Positions 17,084 to 27,263 of a stretch of DNA of 64,000 nucleotides are shown here, in pieces. The DNA comes from SABI01 sp963678555 (lineage in GTDB: Bacteria > Spirochaetota > Spirochaetia > Sphaerochaetales > Sphaerochaetaceae): contig CAXXJA010000003.1 in the NCBI GenBank assembly GCA_963678555.2, positions 682,001 to 746,000 on the forward strand, given 5' to 3'. The position numbers and the translations under genes were made by a program. A model generated the notes under the pieces. That model was not told the origin of the DNA, did no database searches, and saw only the letters and a list, made by a program, of their open reading frames with translations. Within the stretch, counting starts at the first letter, position 1. Each line of letters begins with the position of its first letter.

Positions 17084-18205
17084 TTACCAGAATCTCCGTC
17101 TCTTCTCGCGCGAAAGGATGCCTTCCAGTTCAGCGTTGATAGAATCTATGAAAAAAAGGCGGGAGAGGGAATCATCACTCGTCCATTCCCGGATTCCTTC
17201 ATACTCCTCATCTTCAGGATCCTCAAGAACCTCCATCATATACTGATAACCACCGGCGCCGCCACAGTCTTCCCAGGGGGTATCACCCTTGCCTCCGGTG
17301 CAGGTGACTTCACTGCCCAGGGGTCTCAACACACGCTTCGAAAACGTGATCAGGTGCTCCCAGTTGTCCCCGAAGTCATAGGTATAGGTGAACCGTTTGA
17401 ACGAACCAGCGATCTCTCCGACGGTGATCTCGTCCTCATTGATCGGCTCCTCACGGGACAGGGAAAACATCATGGATTCCATCTCCTCTTCAGGTCCGAT
17501 CCTGTAGGAGCCGGCAGTGAATTCATGCAGGTGAGCATCCTCCCAACCGAACGCTACCTGGATGATCTCATGCAACTTCCCGAGGGTCGTATCAAGAGGT
17601 ACTTCAAGATTCCGGTATACCGTGTAGGGAGCGCCCAGACGCAGGGTGACCTTCATCGTTGCAAAGGGAGTCAATTCAGCACTCACTGCCTTGCCCTTTT
17701 CTTCAAGGACTTCCCTCATCGCATCACGGGGAACGATCTGCTTCCCATCGATACGGATCGCCTTGGCAGATATCTGTGAGGCACGGACAGGGAACTCTTC
17801 TCCCTCTTCCAGGAAGAGCTTGTTCCATCGGTTCAGCCGGTTCATCATCGGCTGATGTTCCGTACCACTGGCCATCCTGATATCACTGGCGCTGTTCAGG
17901 TACTCATCGATGAGCTCCTGATCAAAACCCTCCCGTTCAAAGGCCTGCCTGACTGCCCCAAGGATGATCTCATTATCGTACTTTTCGGTCAGGTGACTGA
18001 AGGAGAACGGATCCTCACCTTCCTTTTCCATTGGTGTTGCGACACAGAACCCGGTAGCGACATTCGCCATCAGGATCCACTGTTCGAAGCCTTCTCCATA
18101 AAACTCCGTCGCAACCCAGATGAACTTCTCATCATAGGAGGCGGATGGCCTGAGCGTTCTGTAAGCGAGATCCCCGAACAGCCTCTTTGAACATTCTATC
18201 AGCAT
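17084..18205 (-). CDS. DUF6933 + pRiA4b ORF-3-like protein
   Basis: The 373-residue protein has two parts. Residues 1-150 resemble the DUF6933 family (MLIECSKRLFGDLAYRTLRP). Residues ~165-373 match the pRiA4b ORF-3 family, with TYDFGDNWEHLITF and the cysteine-rich TPWEDCGGAGGYQYM. Function is unknown for both. Relatives occur on plasmids and beside mobile elements but also widely on chromosomes. It stands alone, with no operon partner. The ATG at 18205 is preceded by a weak ribosome site. Confidence 0.75.
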   Translation of the reverse strand: MLIECSKRLFGDLAYRTLRPSASYDEKFIWVATEFYGEGFEQWILMANVATGFCVATPMEKEGEDPFSFSHLTEKYDNEIILGAVRQAFEREGFDQELIDEYLNSASDIRMASGTEHQPMMNRLNRWNKLFLEEGEEFPVRASQISAKAIRIDGKQIVPRDAMREVLEEKGKAVSAELTPFATMKVTLRLGAPYTVYRNLEVPLDTTLGKLHEIIQVAFGWEDAHLHEFTAGSYRIGPEEEMESMMFSLSREEPINEDEITVGEIAGSFKRFTYTYDFGDNWEHLITFSKRVLRPLGSEVTCTGGKGDTPWEDCGGAGGYQYMMEVLEDPEDEEYEGIREWTSDDSLSRLFFIDSINAELEGILSREKRRRFW

Positions 18206-18954
18206 GACGTTCTCTCCGTCTGTAGTTTTCTGAAGAGTACACGGAAATCAAGTGTTCGTCGACAGGAAAACACTTTGAAGACGAAAAGCCGTTCCAGATA
18301 GTAACCATTTCGATAGCTTCATTGCCTGAGTACTGTCTTCCTGAGTTTAGCTGTCTCTTTTCACCCAGAACCTGTGCTCTAGATGCTCTACATGAAGAAT
18401 ATCCGTTGAATCAGGCGAAAGGAAATGTCCGCTTATTGACGATTAGTCGACAGCGGCTACTTTGTGCCGCTCTGGACTGAGTCAGCTTCCTGTTAAGCTG
18501 CTGTCGTCAGGTGTGCAAGACCTCAATAGTGTGTTCGAAGCCTTCTGAGAACCACTGCTACGTGGTTTCTTCCGGAGAAAGGTTGCCAGTCATCTGTCGA
18601 TTACACAGGAACAACGGCTTCTCAAATACTGAACGGGGCACCTGTCTGGTAAGAAGTATCCCTCATGCATGGGCGGCTACACAGCCCATGAAACCATAAC
18701 AGAGGGGAGAATCCGGGTATCTCGCACACGAAAATTCCCCAAGTGATCTTGCATGAATGGTTTCATAAGGGGACAACGTCGTGGAGGAATTGCAGAATCG
18801 AGCGAGAGTTCCAGAGATGCTGAGAGCGTTGTCAAGGGAAAGTGAATCACGGGATAAGAACAGTGCTAGTACCGTATTGCTGACACTCTCGATTCTATTC
18901 ACGGAGACCCTGTGCGCGTGGTGAGATCTCCTTGACTTCTTTCTTCCTTGAGCA
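18206..18954. other. Gene-poor stretch, no supported feature
   Basis: Only short frames occur here and none resembles a known family. It may be a decayed gene or a leader region; I see no structured RNA or repeat. Confidence 0.4.
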
Positions 18955-20634
18955 TCAGATCTGAATCGCATTGCCTCGTGCAACACATTCTTGGGAGACC
19001 GCATCGGTGCGTCTGCTGTGACGTGTTTTCCTGTTTCGGATAATTATCTCAGGAATGTCCATCTCATCAGTATACCTCACCTGCAGGTCAAAACCATCTT
19101 CAGATGGGATGTCTGTCTCAAACAGATAGCTCATAATTTCGAGCAATGGGGTAATCTCTTGCGGATATCTGTGCACTTCCATGTTCATAACAAACGGGGA
19201 GGCGATTTCATCCATTTCGATTCCTATCGAGACTGAACCTGAGATATCGAGCCAATCGGTCACCAGTGAAAAATCTTCTACTGCGGCAAGGTCGTTGGTG
19301 AGAGATACTTTTATGCGAAGTGTATCCAAGGCCCATGTGTCCGGGTCACGGAGGAAAGGTAGCGGACCGAGCATGTCCTCAATTGGATATAGAATATCAT
19401 TCATCAATTCCTCTTCAAGCTCTACGGTAGAACCCAGTACCCGCATCTCAGCACCGATCTGCAGGGAAGGAGGTATCGTAGAGAAACTGACTTTAATGAG
19501 ATCCTCTATCCCGTGTAATCCGGTAAGATCAACAAGGAAACTTTCCACATTGACTCCAACATCTTCAGTGTGAACATGAGAGCCTTCCATTTCCATCCTG
19601 AGGGTATCGATGTGTACATCTTCCGTCGCCTGCTCAGGGTCGAGAAAAGCTGCACTGAGACTTGAAACCACTGAACCTGATACGTGAATATCGTACTTCT
19701 CAAAACCCAATTCCAGGGAATCTCCCATGTCTCTACCCTGAACATCCTTCAGTGTCAGGACTGCATCTTCAGCCTGTGTGTCGATTTTGAACACGAGCGA
19801 TGCTGCTTCCAGAGAGGCTTCGGAGTTCGAGATCTGTGCACCTTCAAGTGATAGATTGAGGGTATCGATGTCGGGTTCCTGTATCAGGAATGTTCGGGTA
19901 TTGATAAGGTTGGTTAAAAGGCCGAGAATCGCCTTGCCTTCTACCTCGGCGTGAAAGGAACTGGCCGCGACCTTCATGTTATCAGAGGCTCGTGCAAGGG
20001 TGAGCTCCTCAACGTCAGTATAGACTGTCGCGCTCTCATTCTGAATGTGTGATGCATCCTGATCGAATTGTAGGGAAAGTGAGCTGAACGCATACTCAGT
20101 GTTCTGTACCTGAGCCGTGCCGCTGTCAGTGACCAGATGAACTGATTGTATGGCAGAAAGCTCGTCTTTGACATCTTGAGCAACAATATGAGCAATTGCA
20201 TCTGCACTGATGGAACCGGTAATGTGTATCGTCGATGTACCCAGATCTGATGCGAACCTGGTACGTTCATGATCGATATCAACACGTGTATCTTCCAGGA
20301 CCACAGTGATATCAGTCAGTGCTGCGCCGTTGCGGTCCAAAGCTAATGAAATGAGTTCACTGGGGGATACCTTCACGTATGCTTGACTAATCAGGATTGT
20401 ATTCGAATCATTTTTAAACCTGATTTCCTGCACTGTCAGTTCGCCTCTCACTGCACCTACCGTTATCGTTTCAACGTCAAAGTTCTCTGATACACCATAA
20501 GAGGTAGCCAGTTTCTCTATTTCTGCATATATTCGTTTTTCAGCCGAGGAGTTCAAGATTGGAAGGGAAAGGGAGATGCTCAGCACGATGAGAAAAAGTA
20601 TTGTCAGAGTGATAAAGACTGGTTTCTTGGTCAC
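18955..20634 (-). CDS. Membrane-anchored AsmA/YdgA-like protein of unknown function
   Basis: The 559-residue protein begins with one transmembrane or signal-anchor segment (VFITLTILFLIVLSISLSLP). A long beta-rich extracytoplasmic region follows with repeating short amphipathic strands of the form xLxVxxxxFxx. This composition recalls AsmA-like and DUF945 envelope proteins, but I cannot name a family with confidence. The last ~25 residues are basic and unlike the rest (RNRKTRHSRR), so the 3' end may have shifted frame. It is flanked by gene-poor DNA on both sides. Confidence 0.7.
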   Translation of the reverse strand: MTKKPVFITLTILFLIVLSISLSLPILNSSAEKRIYAEIEKLATSYGVSENFDVETITVGAVRGELTVQEIRFKNDSNTILISQAYVKVSPSELISLALDRNGAALTDITVVLEDTRVDIDHERTRFASDLGTSTIHITGSISADAIAHIVAQDVKDELSAIQSVHLVTDSGTAQVQNTEYAFSSLSLQFDQDASHIQNESATVYTDVEELTLARASDNMKVAASSFHAEVEGKAILGLLTNLINTRTFLIQEPDIDTLNLSLEGAQISNSEASLEAASLVFKIDTQAEDAVLTLKDVQGRDMGDSLELGFEKYDIHVSGSVVSSLSAAFLDPEQATEDVHIDTLRMEMEGSHVHTEDVGVNVESFLVDLTGLHGIEDLIKVSFSTIPPSLQIGAEMRVLGSTVELEEELMNDILYPIEDMLGPLPFLRDPDTWALDTLRIKVSLTNDLAAVEDFSLVTDWLDISGSVSIGIEMDEIASPFVMNMEVHRYPQEITPLLEIMSYLFETDIPSEDGFDLQVRYTDEMDIPEIIIRNRKTRHSRRTDAVSQECVARGNAIQI

Positions 20635-21086
20635 AAAGAACTCCTATATTTTTTTATATTTAAAGGCTAATATTATTAGAAGAGTACAATAGATCACTCA
20701 TATATGCAACCAAATCCTGTGTCATGTACGAGGGTGTAGTGATGGCGTATAGGGGCGTTCCTAGAGGTCATTCTGGTATCCTCGGGTAGCGTAAATGATA
20801 CGATATTTGAGTCAATCGCTCTACCGATATCTTTCCGGGTGTTTTAAGCATGCTATCGGATGTGTATTAGGGCAACACCGATGTAGTCCAGCCTTCTGCT
20901 GAAAAAGGTTCTCCAGTATTGACCCTGTATAAGTTGTTGTGAATCTCTTCCGGTTGAAAATTTCAGGAGGAGCGAAGGGAATCTTTGGTGATTGCAATAA
21001 AGAACTCTCTGCTCCAGATGTCAAGAGCTTGAGAGGAGGAAATGAAGGGACTTATATCACGTTTCGCGTCTTCAAGATCAACTTCT
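20635..21086. other. Gene-poor stretch, no supported feature
   Basis: It contains the upstream region of the membrane-anchored protein and about 350 bp without a recognisable gene, RNA or repeat. Confidence 0.4.
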
Positions 21087-21832
21087 TCAAAACGCCTGTG
21101 TCAGGAGGTCCTGAAGCGTGGTGAGTGTCAGGTTATGCTCTCCTTGCCAATGACCTGACTGCCGCATACGCTGTTCCAAATGGTTGAGATTCACCCGGTG
21201 CCGGTGAGACAGGTACCAGAGGTAATCATAGAAGTCTCTTCCTTTCACTCTGCTTTTCCAACCGCGACAGAGAAGCGCGTGAATTTTTCCTGCGAAGAGA
21301 GGAAGGAATATCGTACAATGCGATTTCAAACGGTTGAGGAAAGAGATGGAACTTCTGTTCATACTCAGCTCCTTGTGGGGGGTCTGTGTCTATTTTCAAG
21401 TTTGATCTTTATCAGTTCGTTAGAAGGTGTTGCCTGTATGATTCCTGTTGGGGCAGAGATCTGCACCAGATGAGTAGCCGTGTTGCTCTTGAGAAAAGCA
21501 GACTGTATTGGAGAAAGCTTTCTTTTTTTCTTCATGGCAATGTCTGCTTCAAGACCGAATGAGAGAAGCGTTATTCTTACAGCATCCATATACCTTTCGA
21601 GATCGAAAGAAAGGGATTTTTCTCTCAGAGAGAAATCCATATCCTCAGAAAACCGATCCAGTCCATGGAAAATCCGTAAGGCGGTCCCTCCATAGAAGAC
21701 TGCATGGTCGAAAAAATCGGTCTGTGAAAGAGAGAATAGCATGATTTCCTGAAGCATCTCCTTAAGGGTGTTGATTGTTTCATTCTTTCCGTCCGGATTC
21801 CTTGCTTCCAGATAGGCTTGTATCTGGTTCAT
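21087..21832 (-). pseudogene. AbiEii/AbiGii-type nucleotidyltransferase toxin, two frameshifts
   Basis: The N-terminal part (from 21832) has the nucleotidyltransferase core FYGGTALRIFHGLDRFSEDMDF. The frame breaks at an A-run (T4 on the plus strand at 21393-21396). A second frame then reads IDTDPPQGAEYEQKFHLFPQ, and about 90 bp later (21296-21305) it moves to a third frame reading FAGKIHALLCRGWKSRVKGR and DFYDYLWYLSH, the expected C-terminal half. Removing one base at each place restores a full AbiEii protein. The antitoxin gene directly upstream is intact and overlaps the toxin start by 4 bp. The toxin is therefore probably inactive unless the frameshifts are sequencing errors. Confidence 0.8.
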
Positions 21833-22416
21833 GATCGACGTTTCCTCCCCCAGTTACCCAGTGTATCGAGCGTCGTGCTGTGATACAGCGGTATAAGTTC
21901 TTCGACCGAATCCCAGTTCAGTGTCTGGAGCACCTCCTCATCAACCCTCAGGTCATCCAGCAGAAGATCCTCGATAGCCGATAGACTCCGTATCCCCCGT
22001 ATCTTATACAACATATCGCACAGTGCCTTCTCCCGTGTCGCCATTCGGAATCCGTATCCCTGTTCCATGGCGAAGTACTGACCGAGCGGGAATACCTCCT
22101 GTGGAATATAACGAAACCAGTACAGCCCGAACGGGGTGTCCCATTTCTTTTCTTTTTTCAATCCATAACCGGCACTTATCACGGCATAGACCCTCTCCGG
22201 GATCATCTGGTGATAGCTCAGAGCGGTCTCGAAAGAAATATAACTGGGAGAGAGTATAAACTGAGCTGCAGGCAGTCTGGGATCATCCGGTGAGGTGCTG
22301 TAGACTCCCCGGCACAGTCGGGTGATTTCTCCTTTCTTCACCATCTGTGTCAGTTTCGCTCTCGGGGAAGAGTAATCACGGAGGTCAAACATGATGTTTC
22401 TGGTCTTTCTTAGCAT
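21829..22416 (-). CDS. AbiEi-type antitoxin/transcriptional repressor
   Basis: The 195-residue protein has an N-terminal winged helix (SSPRAKLTQMVKKGEITRLCRGVY) and an AbiEi-type C-terminal part (SYISFETALSYHQMIPERVY; MATREKALCDMLY). In type IV AbiE systems this protein represses its own operon by binding inverted repeats and counteracts the nucleotidyltransferase toxin. Two long inverted repeats lie upstream (22421-22457 and 22507-22549). It is intact while its toxin is frameshifted. Confidence 0.85.
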   Translation of the reverse strand: MLRKTRNIMFDLRDYSSPRAKLTQMVKKGEITRLCRGVYSTSPDDPRLPAAQFILSPSYISFETALSYHQMIPERVYAVISAGYGLKKEKKWDTPFGLYWFRYIPQEVFPLGQYFAMEQGYGFRMATREKALCDMLYKIRGIRSLSAIEDLLLDDLRVDEEVLQTLNWDSVEELIPLYHSTTLDTLGNWGRKRRS

Positions 22417-22420
22417 TTTG

Positions 22421-22457
22421 TCTCCACTATATATGATTATATCATACGTTCTGGAGA
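22421..22457. promoter_or_regulatory. Inverted repeat 1 upstream of abiEi
   Basis: Fifteen-bp arms (TCTCCACTATATATG and CATACGTTCTGGAGA, 11 of 15 matched) surround a 7-bp spacer, a few bases upstream of the antitoxin start. This is the probable promoter-proximal operator for AbiEi. Confidence 0.6.
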
Positions 22458-22506
22458 TAACAAGGAGTATACATAGGGGTCGGTCTGTCTCTCCTGTGTT
22501 TGTTCG

Positions 22507-22549
22507 TTACCTCCGGAATATATGGAAAAATCATATTATCTGGAGGTAA
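22507..22549. promoter_or_regulatory. Inverted repeat 2 upstream of abiEi
   Basis: Eighteen-bp arms begin TTACCTCC and end GGAGGTAA around a 7-bp spacer, about 50 bp beyond repeat 1. Both repeats share the TCC...ATG-N7-CAT...GGA layout, so one dimer type probably binds both. Confidence 0.6.
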
Positions 22550-22658
22550 GTAACACCGAAGCTCTGTGGAGGCAGGGGCGTATGCAGGTATGCCTAGGGG
22601 CACAGATATCATTGAATATATGAGTTCAAACTTCCAATTTTCAATGATAGTATATGCT

Positions 22659-23807
22659 ATGATTCAAAGACGTGAGTATCTGAACAGAATCAGGACCGCA
22701 CTGAACAGATCGAAGATAACGGCCCTTTTCGGTCCGAGACAGTGCGGCAAAACGACACTTGCAAGAGAAATTGCGACTGTATCAGAATCTCACTTTCTCG
22801 ATATGGAATCTCCCGTCGACAGATCGAAACTGCAGAATCCGGAGATGTACCTGGGGTCGCTGGAAGGCCTTATCATTCTGGATGAGATTCAATTCTACCC
22901 TGAACTGTTTCCTGTGCTGCGTGTCCTGGCTGATCGAAAAGAACGGAATGGTTCATTTCTCATTCTGGGAAGCGCTTCACCTCAACTGGTGGAACATGCC
23001 TCTCAGTCTCTGGCAGGTCGAGTCGAGTTCATTGATATGCAGGGTTTCGATCTTTCGGAAACAGGCTCTGATACTATGGAAGATCTTTGGCTCAGAGGGG
23101 GATTCCCGCTGTCTTATCTGGCCGACACTGAAGAGGATAGTTTCGCCTGGAGAGAAGGCTTCGTCAGGACCTTCCTCCAGCGGGATATCCCCCAGCTCGG
23201 AATACGTATCCCGTGGATGACACTCAGACGATTCTGGGTGATGCTTGCACACAGTCATGGTCAGGTGATAAACAAATCACAACTGGCAGGTTCTCTGGGG
23301 GTGAGTGGTACAACCATTCAGTCCTATCTGGATATCCTCACACAAACCTATATGATACGCCCTCTGCCTCCCTGGTACGTGAACATGAAAAAACGCCAGG
23401 TGAAGTCACCGAAGATCTATTTCTCGGATACAGGTCTGATGCACCATCTCCTCGGGATACACACCAGAGAGGAACTGCTGAGCCATCCTGTTGCAGGTGC
23501 TTCCTGGGAGGGGTTTGCTATTGAGCAGATAATCAGGGCCATCCCTCTGAGAACCCCGTATTTCTGGTCGACATACACTGGTGCAGAGATTGATCTGCTG
23601 ATCATGGAGAATGGAAGGCGGATAGGGGTGGAGTGTAAGCTGTCCGAGGCCCCGAAACCCACAAAATCGATGTATGTCGCGCTTGAGGACCTTGCCCTTG
23701 ATAGCATCTATGTGGTCTACCCCGGAAGGGAGCGGTATCCTCTACACGAGAGAATCGAGGCGATTTCCCTGCCGTTGTGTATCGGTGAGTGTCTGAATCG
23801 TACCTGA
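22659..23807 (+). CDS. AAA_14/DUF4143 ATPase
   Basis: The protein has an N-terminal AAA_14 ATPase domain (Walker A GPRQCGKT, Walker B LEGLIILDEIQ) and a C-terminal DUF4143 region with a nuclease-like end (AEIDLLIMENGRRIGVECK). I chose ATG at 22659 (MIQRREYLNRI) because homologous proteins start just before this segment; the frame is open to 22566. The cellular role of the family is unknown. It is the first of five such genes in the window, and it is divergent from the AbiE locus with no operon partner. Confidence 0.85.
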   Translation: MIQRREYLNRIRTALNRSKITALFGPRQCGKTTLAREIATVSESHFLDMESPVDRSKLQNPEMYLGSLEGLIILDEIQFYPELFPVLRVLADRKERNGSFLILGSASPQLVEHASQSLAGRVEFIDMQGFDLSETGSDTMEDLWLRGGFPLSYLADTEEDSFAWREGFVRTFLQRDIPQLGIRIPWMTLRRFWVMLAHSHGQVINKSQLAGSLGVSGTTIQSYLDILTQTYMIRPLPPWYVNMKKRQVKSPKIYFSDTGLMHHLLGIHTREELLSHPVAGASWEGFAIEQIIRAIPLRTPYFWSTYTGAEIDLLIMENGRRIGVECKLSEAPKPTKSMYVALEDLALDSIYVVYPGRERYPLHERIEAISLPLCIGECLNRT

Positions 23808-23861
23808 GTCGTGGCGGATGGTAATCACGGGACACTCTCTATCCACAGAGGGAGGTGCAGC

Positions 23862-24356
23862 TCAGTTCAGTGCTTCGAACACACCCTTCTTTGTATTCTT
23901 GTGTACGGCATCCCAGTTGAAACAGCGCCCGTTCATGCAGATGTACGTTCCACATTCCTTCTCCATCACATACCCGATAGCTGTCCCGAGATTGAACACG
24001 GCGTCAGAGGATGACACACTGTAGGGAATCATCGCTCCTGTGAGTACGATGGTCTTGTCCAGAGACGCCGCTCCTATGAGTTTTCCCGTTTCTGTCATCG
24101 TGTCTGTACCGTGGATGATGATAATCCGTTTTGCAGTACTTTCCCTGCAGGTTTTAACAATGGTGTTTCGGTCGGTGTCGTCCATGAAGAGACTGTCTTT
24201 GAGCGGGAGGAAGGTGATTTCGTAGGGCAGGGTGCAGCGTACGATTTTCATGATCCCGGGAAGGTGAGAGCTCTTGAAGGTCAGGGTTCCTTCTATCTCA
24301 TCATACTTCTTATCGAAGGTCCCGCCGGTGGCGATGATCTGGATTGTGTCACTCAT
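23862..24356 (-). CDS. Short-form asparaginase-domain protein
   Basis: The 164-residue protein carries only the N-terminal domain of L-asparaginases, with both threonine motifs: IIATGGTFDK (TGGT) and IIIIHGTDTMTETG (HGTDT). Full-length enzymes have ~330 residues; single-domain forms of this size exist as a separate group, so this is not clearly a truncation. It is expected to be cytoplasmic, as no signal peptide is present. Activity on asparagine is likely but not certain. Confidence 0.8.
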   Translation of the reverse strand: MSDTIQIIATGGTFDKKYDEIEGTLTFKSSHLPGIMKIVRCTLPYEITFLPLKDSLFMDDTDRNTIVKTCRESTAKRIIIIHGTDTMTETGKLIGAASLDKTIVLTGAMIPYSVSSSDAVFNLGTAIGYVMEKECGTYICMNGRCFNWDAVHKNTKKGVFEALN

Positions 24357-24473
24357 GCTGATCCTCTCCTGTCTCTATCCTGGAGCTGTTTTCGTTTCTT
24401 CTCCCGATAACGGTAGAAGAAGTGGGAGTCCGCTCTCCTGTAGTATAGCAGAAGGAGAGTATGTTCAACATCA

Positions 24474-25112
24474 TCACCTGCGGTAAGTGAGGAAGCTTTC
24501 AGCTTTGAGGGTGATTGATCCAATCTCTTCCGGTGTGTGGAGGTGTTCCTCTGTTCTGTTTTCGGGAGAACTGGCGATCCTCAATGCTTCCGTGTCATAG
24601 GGGTCAGGCACACTGTCACGATCTGTTTTCTGTACAGGAGAGGGGAATATTACCAGTTTTACGTGGTGTTCAAGCTCTATGAACTGAGGTTCCCTCAGGA
24701 GTGCCTCAAGACAGCTTGCTATGATCAGTTTGATTCCTATTCCCTGTTTTTCCATATATCCCTTCTTTCTCGGTGCATCGGCGATGAGGGGGTTGCGATA
24801 GCGGGAAAGGCCTTCCTTCAGGTTATCGGAATTGATGAGGGCATAGAACGTTCCAGGGTTAAAGAACTCGATGCGGTTCGGAAAGAGTGTGATTCGTGTC
24901 GGTGCTTCGTAGTTGTATGCTCTATGTGCCACTGCATTGAGCAGGGCTTCGCGCACGGCATCGAGGGGAACGCTATACGCTATCGGCTTTTGTACGGGTC
25001 CGTCACGTCCATACCTTGTCGCCGGGAGCGTCTGCAGGTAGCTGAACGCCTGTTCGAGCATGCCGATGATACCAACGGAGAAGTCCTGTTTCTGTATCGG
25101 CTGCCGTGTGCC
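24474..25112 (-). pseudogene. Truncated AlbA_2/RecG-like ATP-binding regulator
   Basis: The frame encodes the GHKL-like C-terminal half of a putative ATP-dependent helicase or transcriptional regulator (ALLNAVAHRAYNYEAP, RIEFFNPG, KQGIGIKLI). The frame opens only after tandem stops near 25113-25118, and the usual N-terminal Schlafen/AlbA_2 domain is absent. Degraded frames continue to ~25340 but I cannot recover the domain. An ATG at 25061 could start a short protein, but it would lack the signature N-terminus. Confidence 0.65.
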
Positions 25113-25405
25113 CTATCAGTGTATGAACTGACGGTAATACCCGATTCTGCGATGCTCCAAATACTGCACTCACATCATCAATGGAAAGCCCGGGGTATGA
25201 ACAGGGACACACTCAGTCGTTGCGGTTTCGAGGACTCAGTGAGAAACGCAGAACCGCTGAAGGAACGCATGCGATACCCGTCGGGTATCAGGTGATAGCT
25301 TCTCCAACCTGTCCCGAAGTCGGCCATACAGCTATGCTTCATGTCTGAAGTTGTCTGCCTTGCTGTTCGGAGTAAGCCCGGTACAGTTCTTCCGGTGAAA
25401 TTAAA

Positions 25406-25433
25406 GCAGCACCCGCTGTGATACGGGTGCTGC
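25406..25433 (-). terminator. Intrinsic terminator of the nucleotidase gene
   Basis: A perfect 10-bp stem (GCAGCACCCG and complement) with an 8-nt loop is followed on the minus strand by TTTAATTT. It lies 28 bp past the stop. Confidence 0.85.
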
Positions 25434-25460
25434 GTCTACTGAGTGAGCTGCTTCTGCTGT

Positions 25461-27218
25461 TCAGTCGATCATATCGGCGGTGAGAGGCTCTGCGTAGGGG
25501 ACTTCCAGCGCTCCTGAGTTGACCTTGTCGATCAGCTGCTGACGCTTTGGATGGGAGAGGTTCACCCCGGTGATCTTCCAGTTGTTGTTGACCTCGGGCC
25601 TGATCACTCCCTGTTCCTTGATATACTCGACAAGCATGTCTCTGATGGAGTTCGGTGATTCCCATTCCCTCTTCCCTGCTACCAGGTTCTGTGCCTTAAG
25701 AGCAGAGGAGTAGCGGTAGTTGTTCACCGCGAGGGTGAGCTCCTGGTCGTCACGAAGGGGTTTGCCCTTGAAGATGACGTTCTTGATCCGCTGGCCTGCC
25801 GGCTGAGAGAGGTCGATCTCGTAGGAGACTCCCTCGAACATGTCGTAGAGGTATCCCGGTTTCTCCGGGTCGAAGCTGATGGAGAGATCACCCGGTTTCC
25901 ATTGGTTGTAGCAGGCTGCTGACCATTCCATGTAGGCCTTCAGTTCCTTTCCGGTGACCGGTACCCGGTAGAGGGTGTTGTCGTACTTGTAGATATCGAA
26001 GATATTCCCGTAGTTGATATCCCCCTCGGGAATATTGCTCGTGTCTTTGAACAGGGCTGCGGCAGATACATCGGCACCCGAGTTCAGCAGCTGCACCGTG
26101 TTGATCAGGTCCATGACCGCCGTGTCTCTCAGCTTCCCTTCGGGGATTCCCTTGATCTCATTGACCGGCTGGAAACTCCTGGTAGCACGGCCGAAGATGC
26201 CGCCGCCGCTCGTTCCGTCTCCTGTGGCTCCTCCTCCGGTGATGAAGTCACGAGTTTTCTGATGGGCTTCAGCGACCTCATCAAGGCCCCGTATCAGATC
26301 ACTGGGTTCGTAGTCAGCCATGTCGACGAGCTCGACTGAGGAGCTGATGACCTCTTTCTTGCTGTTGATCGTAAAGTCGAAGCGGACGACCTCACGTCCG
26401 AGGTTTCTCGCCGAGCCGACGAGGGTATTCCCTTTCTTCTCCGCTATCGCGGTATGGGCGTGGCCGAGCATGAGGGCCTCAAGGTCCGGAATCAATTCCA
26501 GTATCTTCAGTCCTCCGTCACTTCCCATCTCCTCATCATACTCGGGGTAGAGGCCCACATGGGCGACTACGAGGATGATGTCGGCTTTGTTCTTCAGGAT
26601 ATCATAGGCTTTTTTCGCAGCAGGACCCACAGGAGCGAAGGAGAAGCTGTCTACCTTCTCGCCATCCCAGCGGGGTGCATCGGGGTTGGTGATACCGATG
26701 ATTCCCACGCGTACTCCGCCACGTTCGACGATCGTGTAGGGGAGGGCGGCCATCGTCCCATCAAGGCGTGAGAGGTTAGCAGCCAGGAGCGGGAACTCGG
26801 CAAGGCTCTGCAGACGCACGATCAGGTCTTCACCGAAGTTGTATTCGTGATTACCTAACGTCATACTGTCATACTCAAGCGCGTTCATCGCGGTGATAAT
26901 CGGGTGAGGCCCCTCCTGCTTGTTGTAGATGTCGTCGGTCATGATGTTTCCCTGAACCGTATCGCCATTGTCGACAAGGATGACATACGGCACCTGGGAG
27001 CGCACCTCCTCAATATAGGACGCGATCCTCGCAAGACCGTTGTTGTCCGTCTCCTTGTCATTCTCATAGCTGAAACCCCACACATTGCTGTGAATGTCCG
27101 TGGTTGCGAGGACAGTAATCTGTACCGGGTATGAGGCCTCTCTCACACCGGCGGTGAACAGCGGCAGTACTGCGATGAGCAGTATCAGGACAAAACCCAA
27201 CCATCGTCTCTGTTTCAT
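25461..27218 (-). CDS. Secreted 5'-nucleotidase/2',3'-cyclic phosphodiesterase (UshA/CpdB family)
   Basis: The protein of ~585 residues has an N-terminal signal peptide (MKQRRWLGFVLILLIAVLPL) and a calcineurin-like metallophosphatase domain. Its metal motifs are ATTDIHSN, DNGDTVQGN, LGNHEYNFG, VAHVG and GHAHTAI. The C-terminal 5'-nucleotidase domain follows (from about residue 350). I chose ATG at 27218 because GGGGGAG precedes it; the frame to 27263 has no site. It should degrade extracellular nucleotides in the periplasm to feed purine and phosphate salvage. It is monocistronic, with its own terminator. Confidence 0.9.
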   Translation of the reverse strand: MKQRRWLGFVLILLIAVLPLFTAGVREASYPVQITVLATTDIHSNVWGFSYENDKETDNNGLARIASYIEEVRSQVPYVILVDNGDTVQGNIMTDDIYNKQEGPHPIITAMNALEYDSMTLGNHEYNFGEDLIVRLQSLAEFPLLAANLSRLDGTMAALPYTIVERGGVRVGIIGITNPDAPRWDGEKVDSFSFAPVGPAAKKAYDILKNKADIILVVAHVGLYPEYDEEMGSDGGLKILELIPDLEALMLGHAHTAIAEKKGNTLVGSARNLGREVVRFDFTINSKKEVISSSVELVDMADYEPSDLIRGLDEVAEAHQKTRDFITGGGATGDGTSGGGIFGRATRSFQPVNEIKGIPEGKLRDTAVMDLINTVQLLNSGADVSAAALFKDTSNIPEGDINYGNIFDIYKYDNTLYRVPVTGKELKAYMEWSAACYNQWKPGDLSISFDPEKPGYLYDMFEGVSYEIDLSQPAGQRIKNVIFKGKPLRDDQELTLAVNNYRYSSALKAQNLVAGKREWESPNSIRDMLVEYIKEQGVIRPEVNNNWKITGVNLSHPKRQQLIDKVNSGALEVPYAEPLTADMID

Positions 27219-27263
27219 GGTTTCTCCCCCTGTAACGGATAGTGTTGTGATACCACAGAACAT

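Noticed and set aside
24474..25061. Intact small ATP-binding regulator
   Set aside because: It lacks the N-terminal domain that defines the family and is preceded by tandem stops, so it is listed as a pseudogene.
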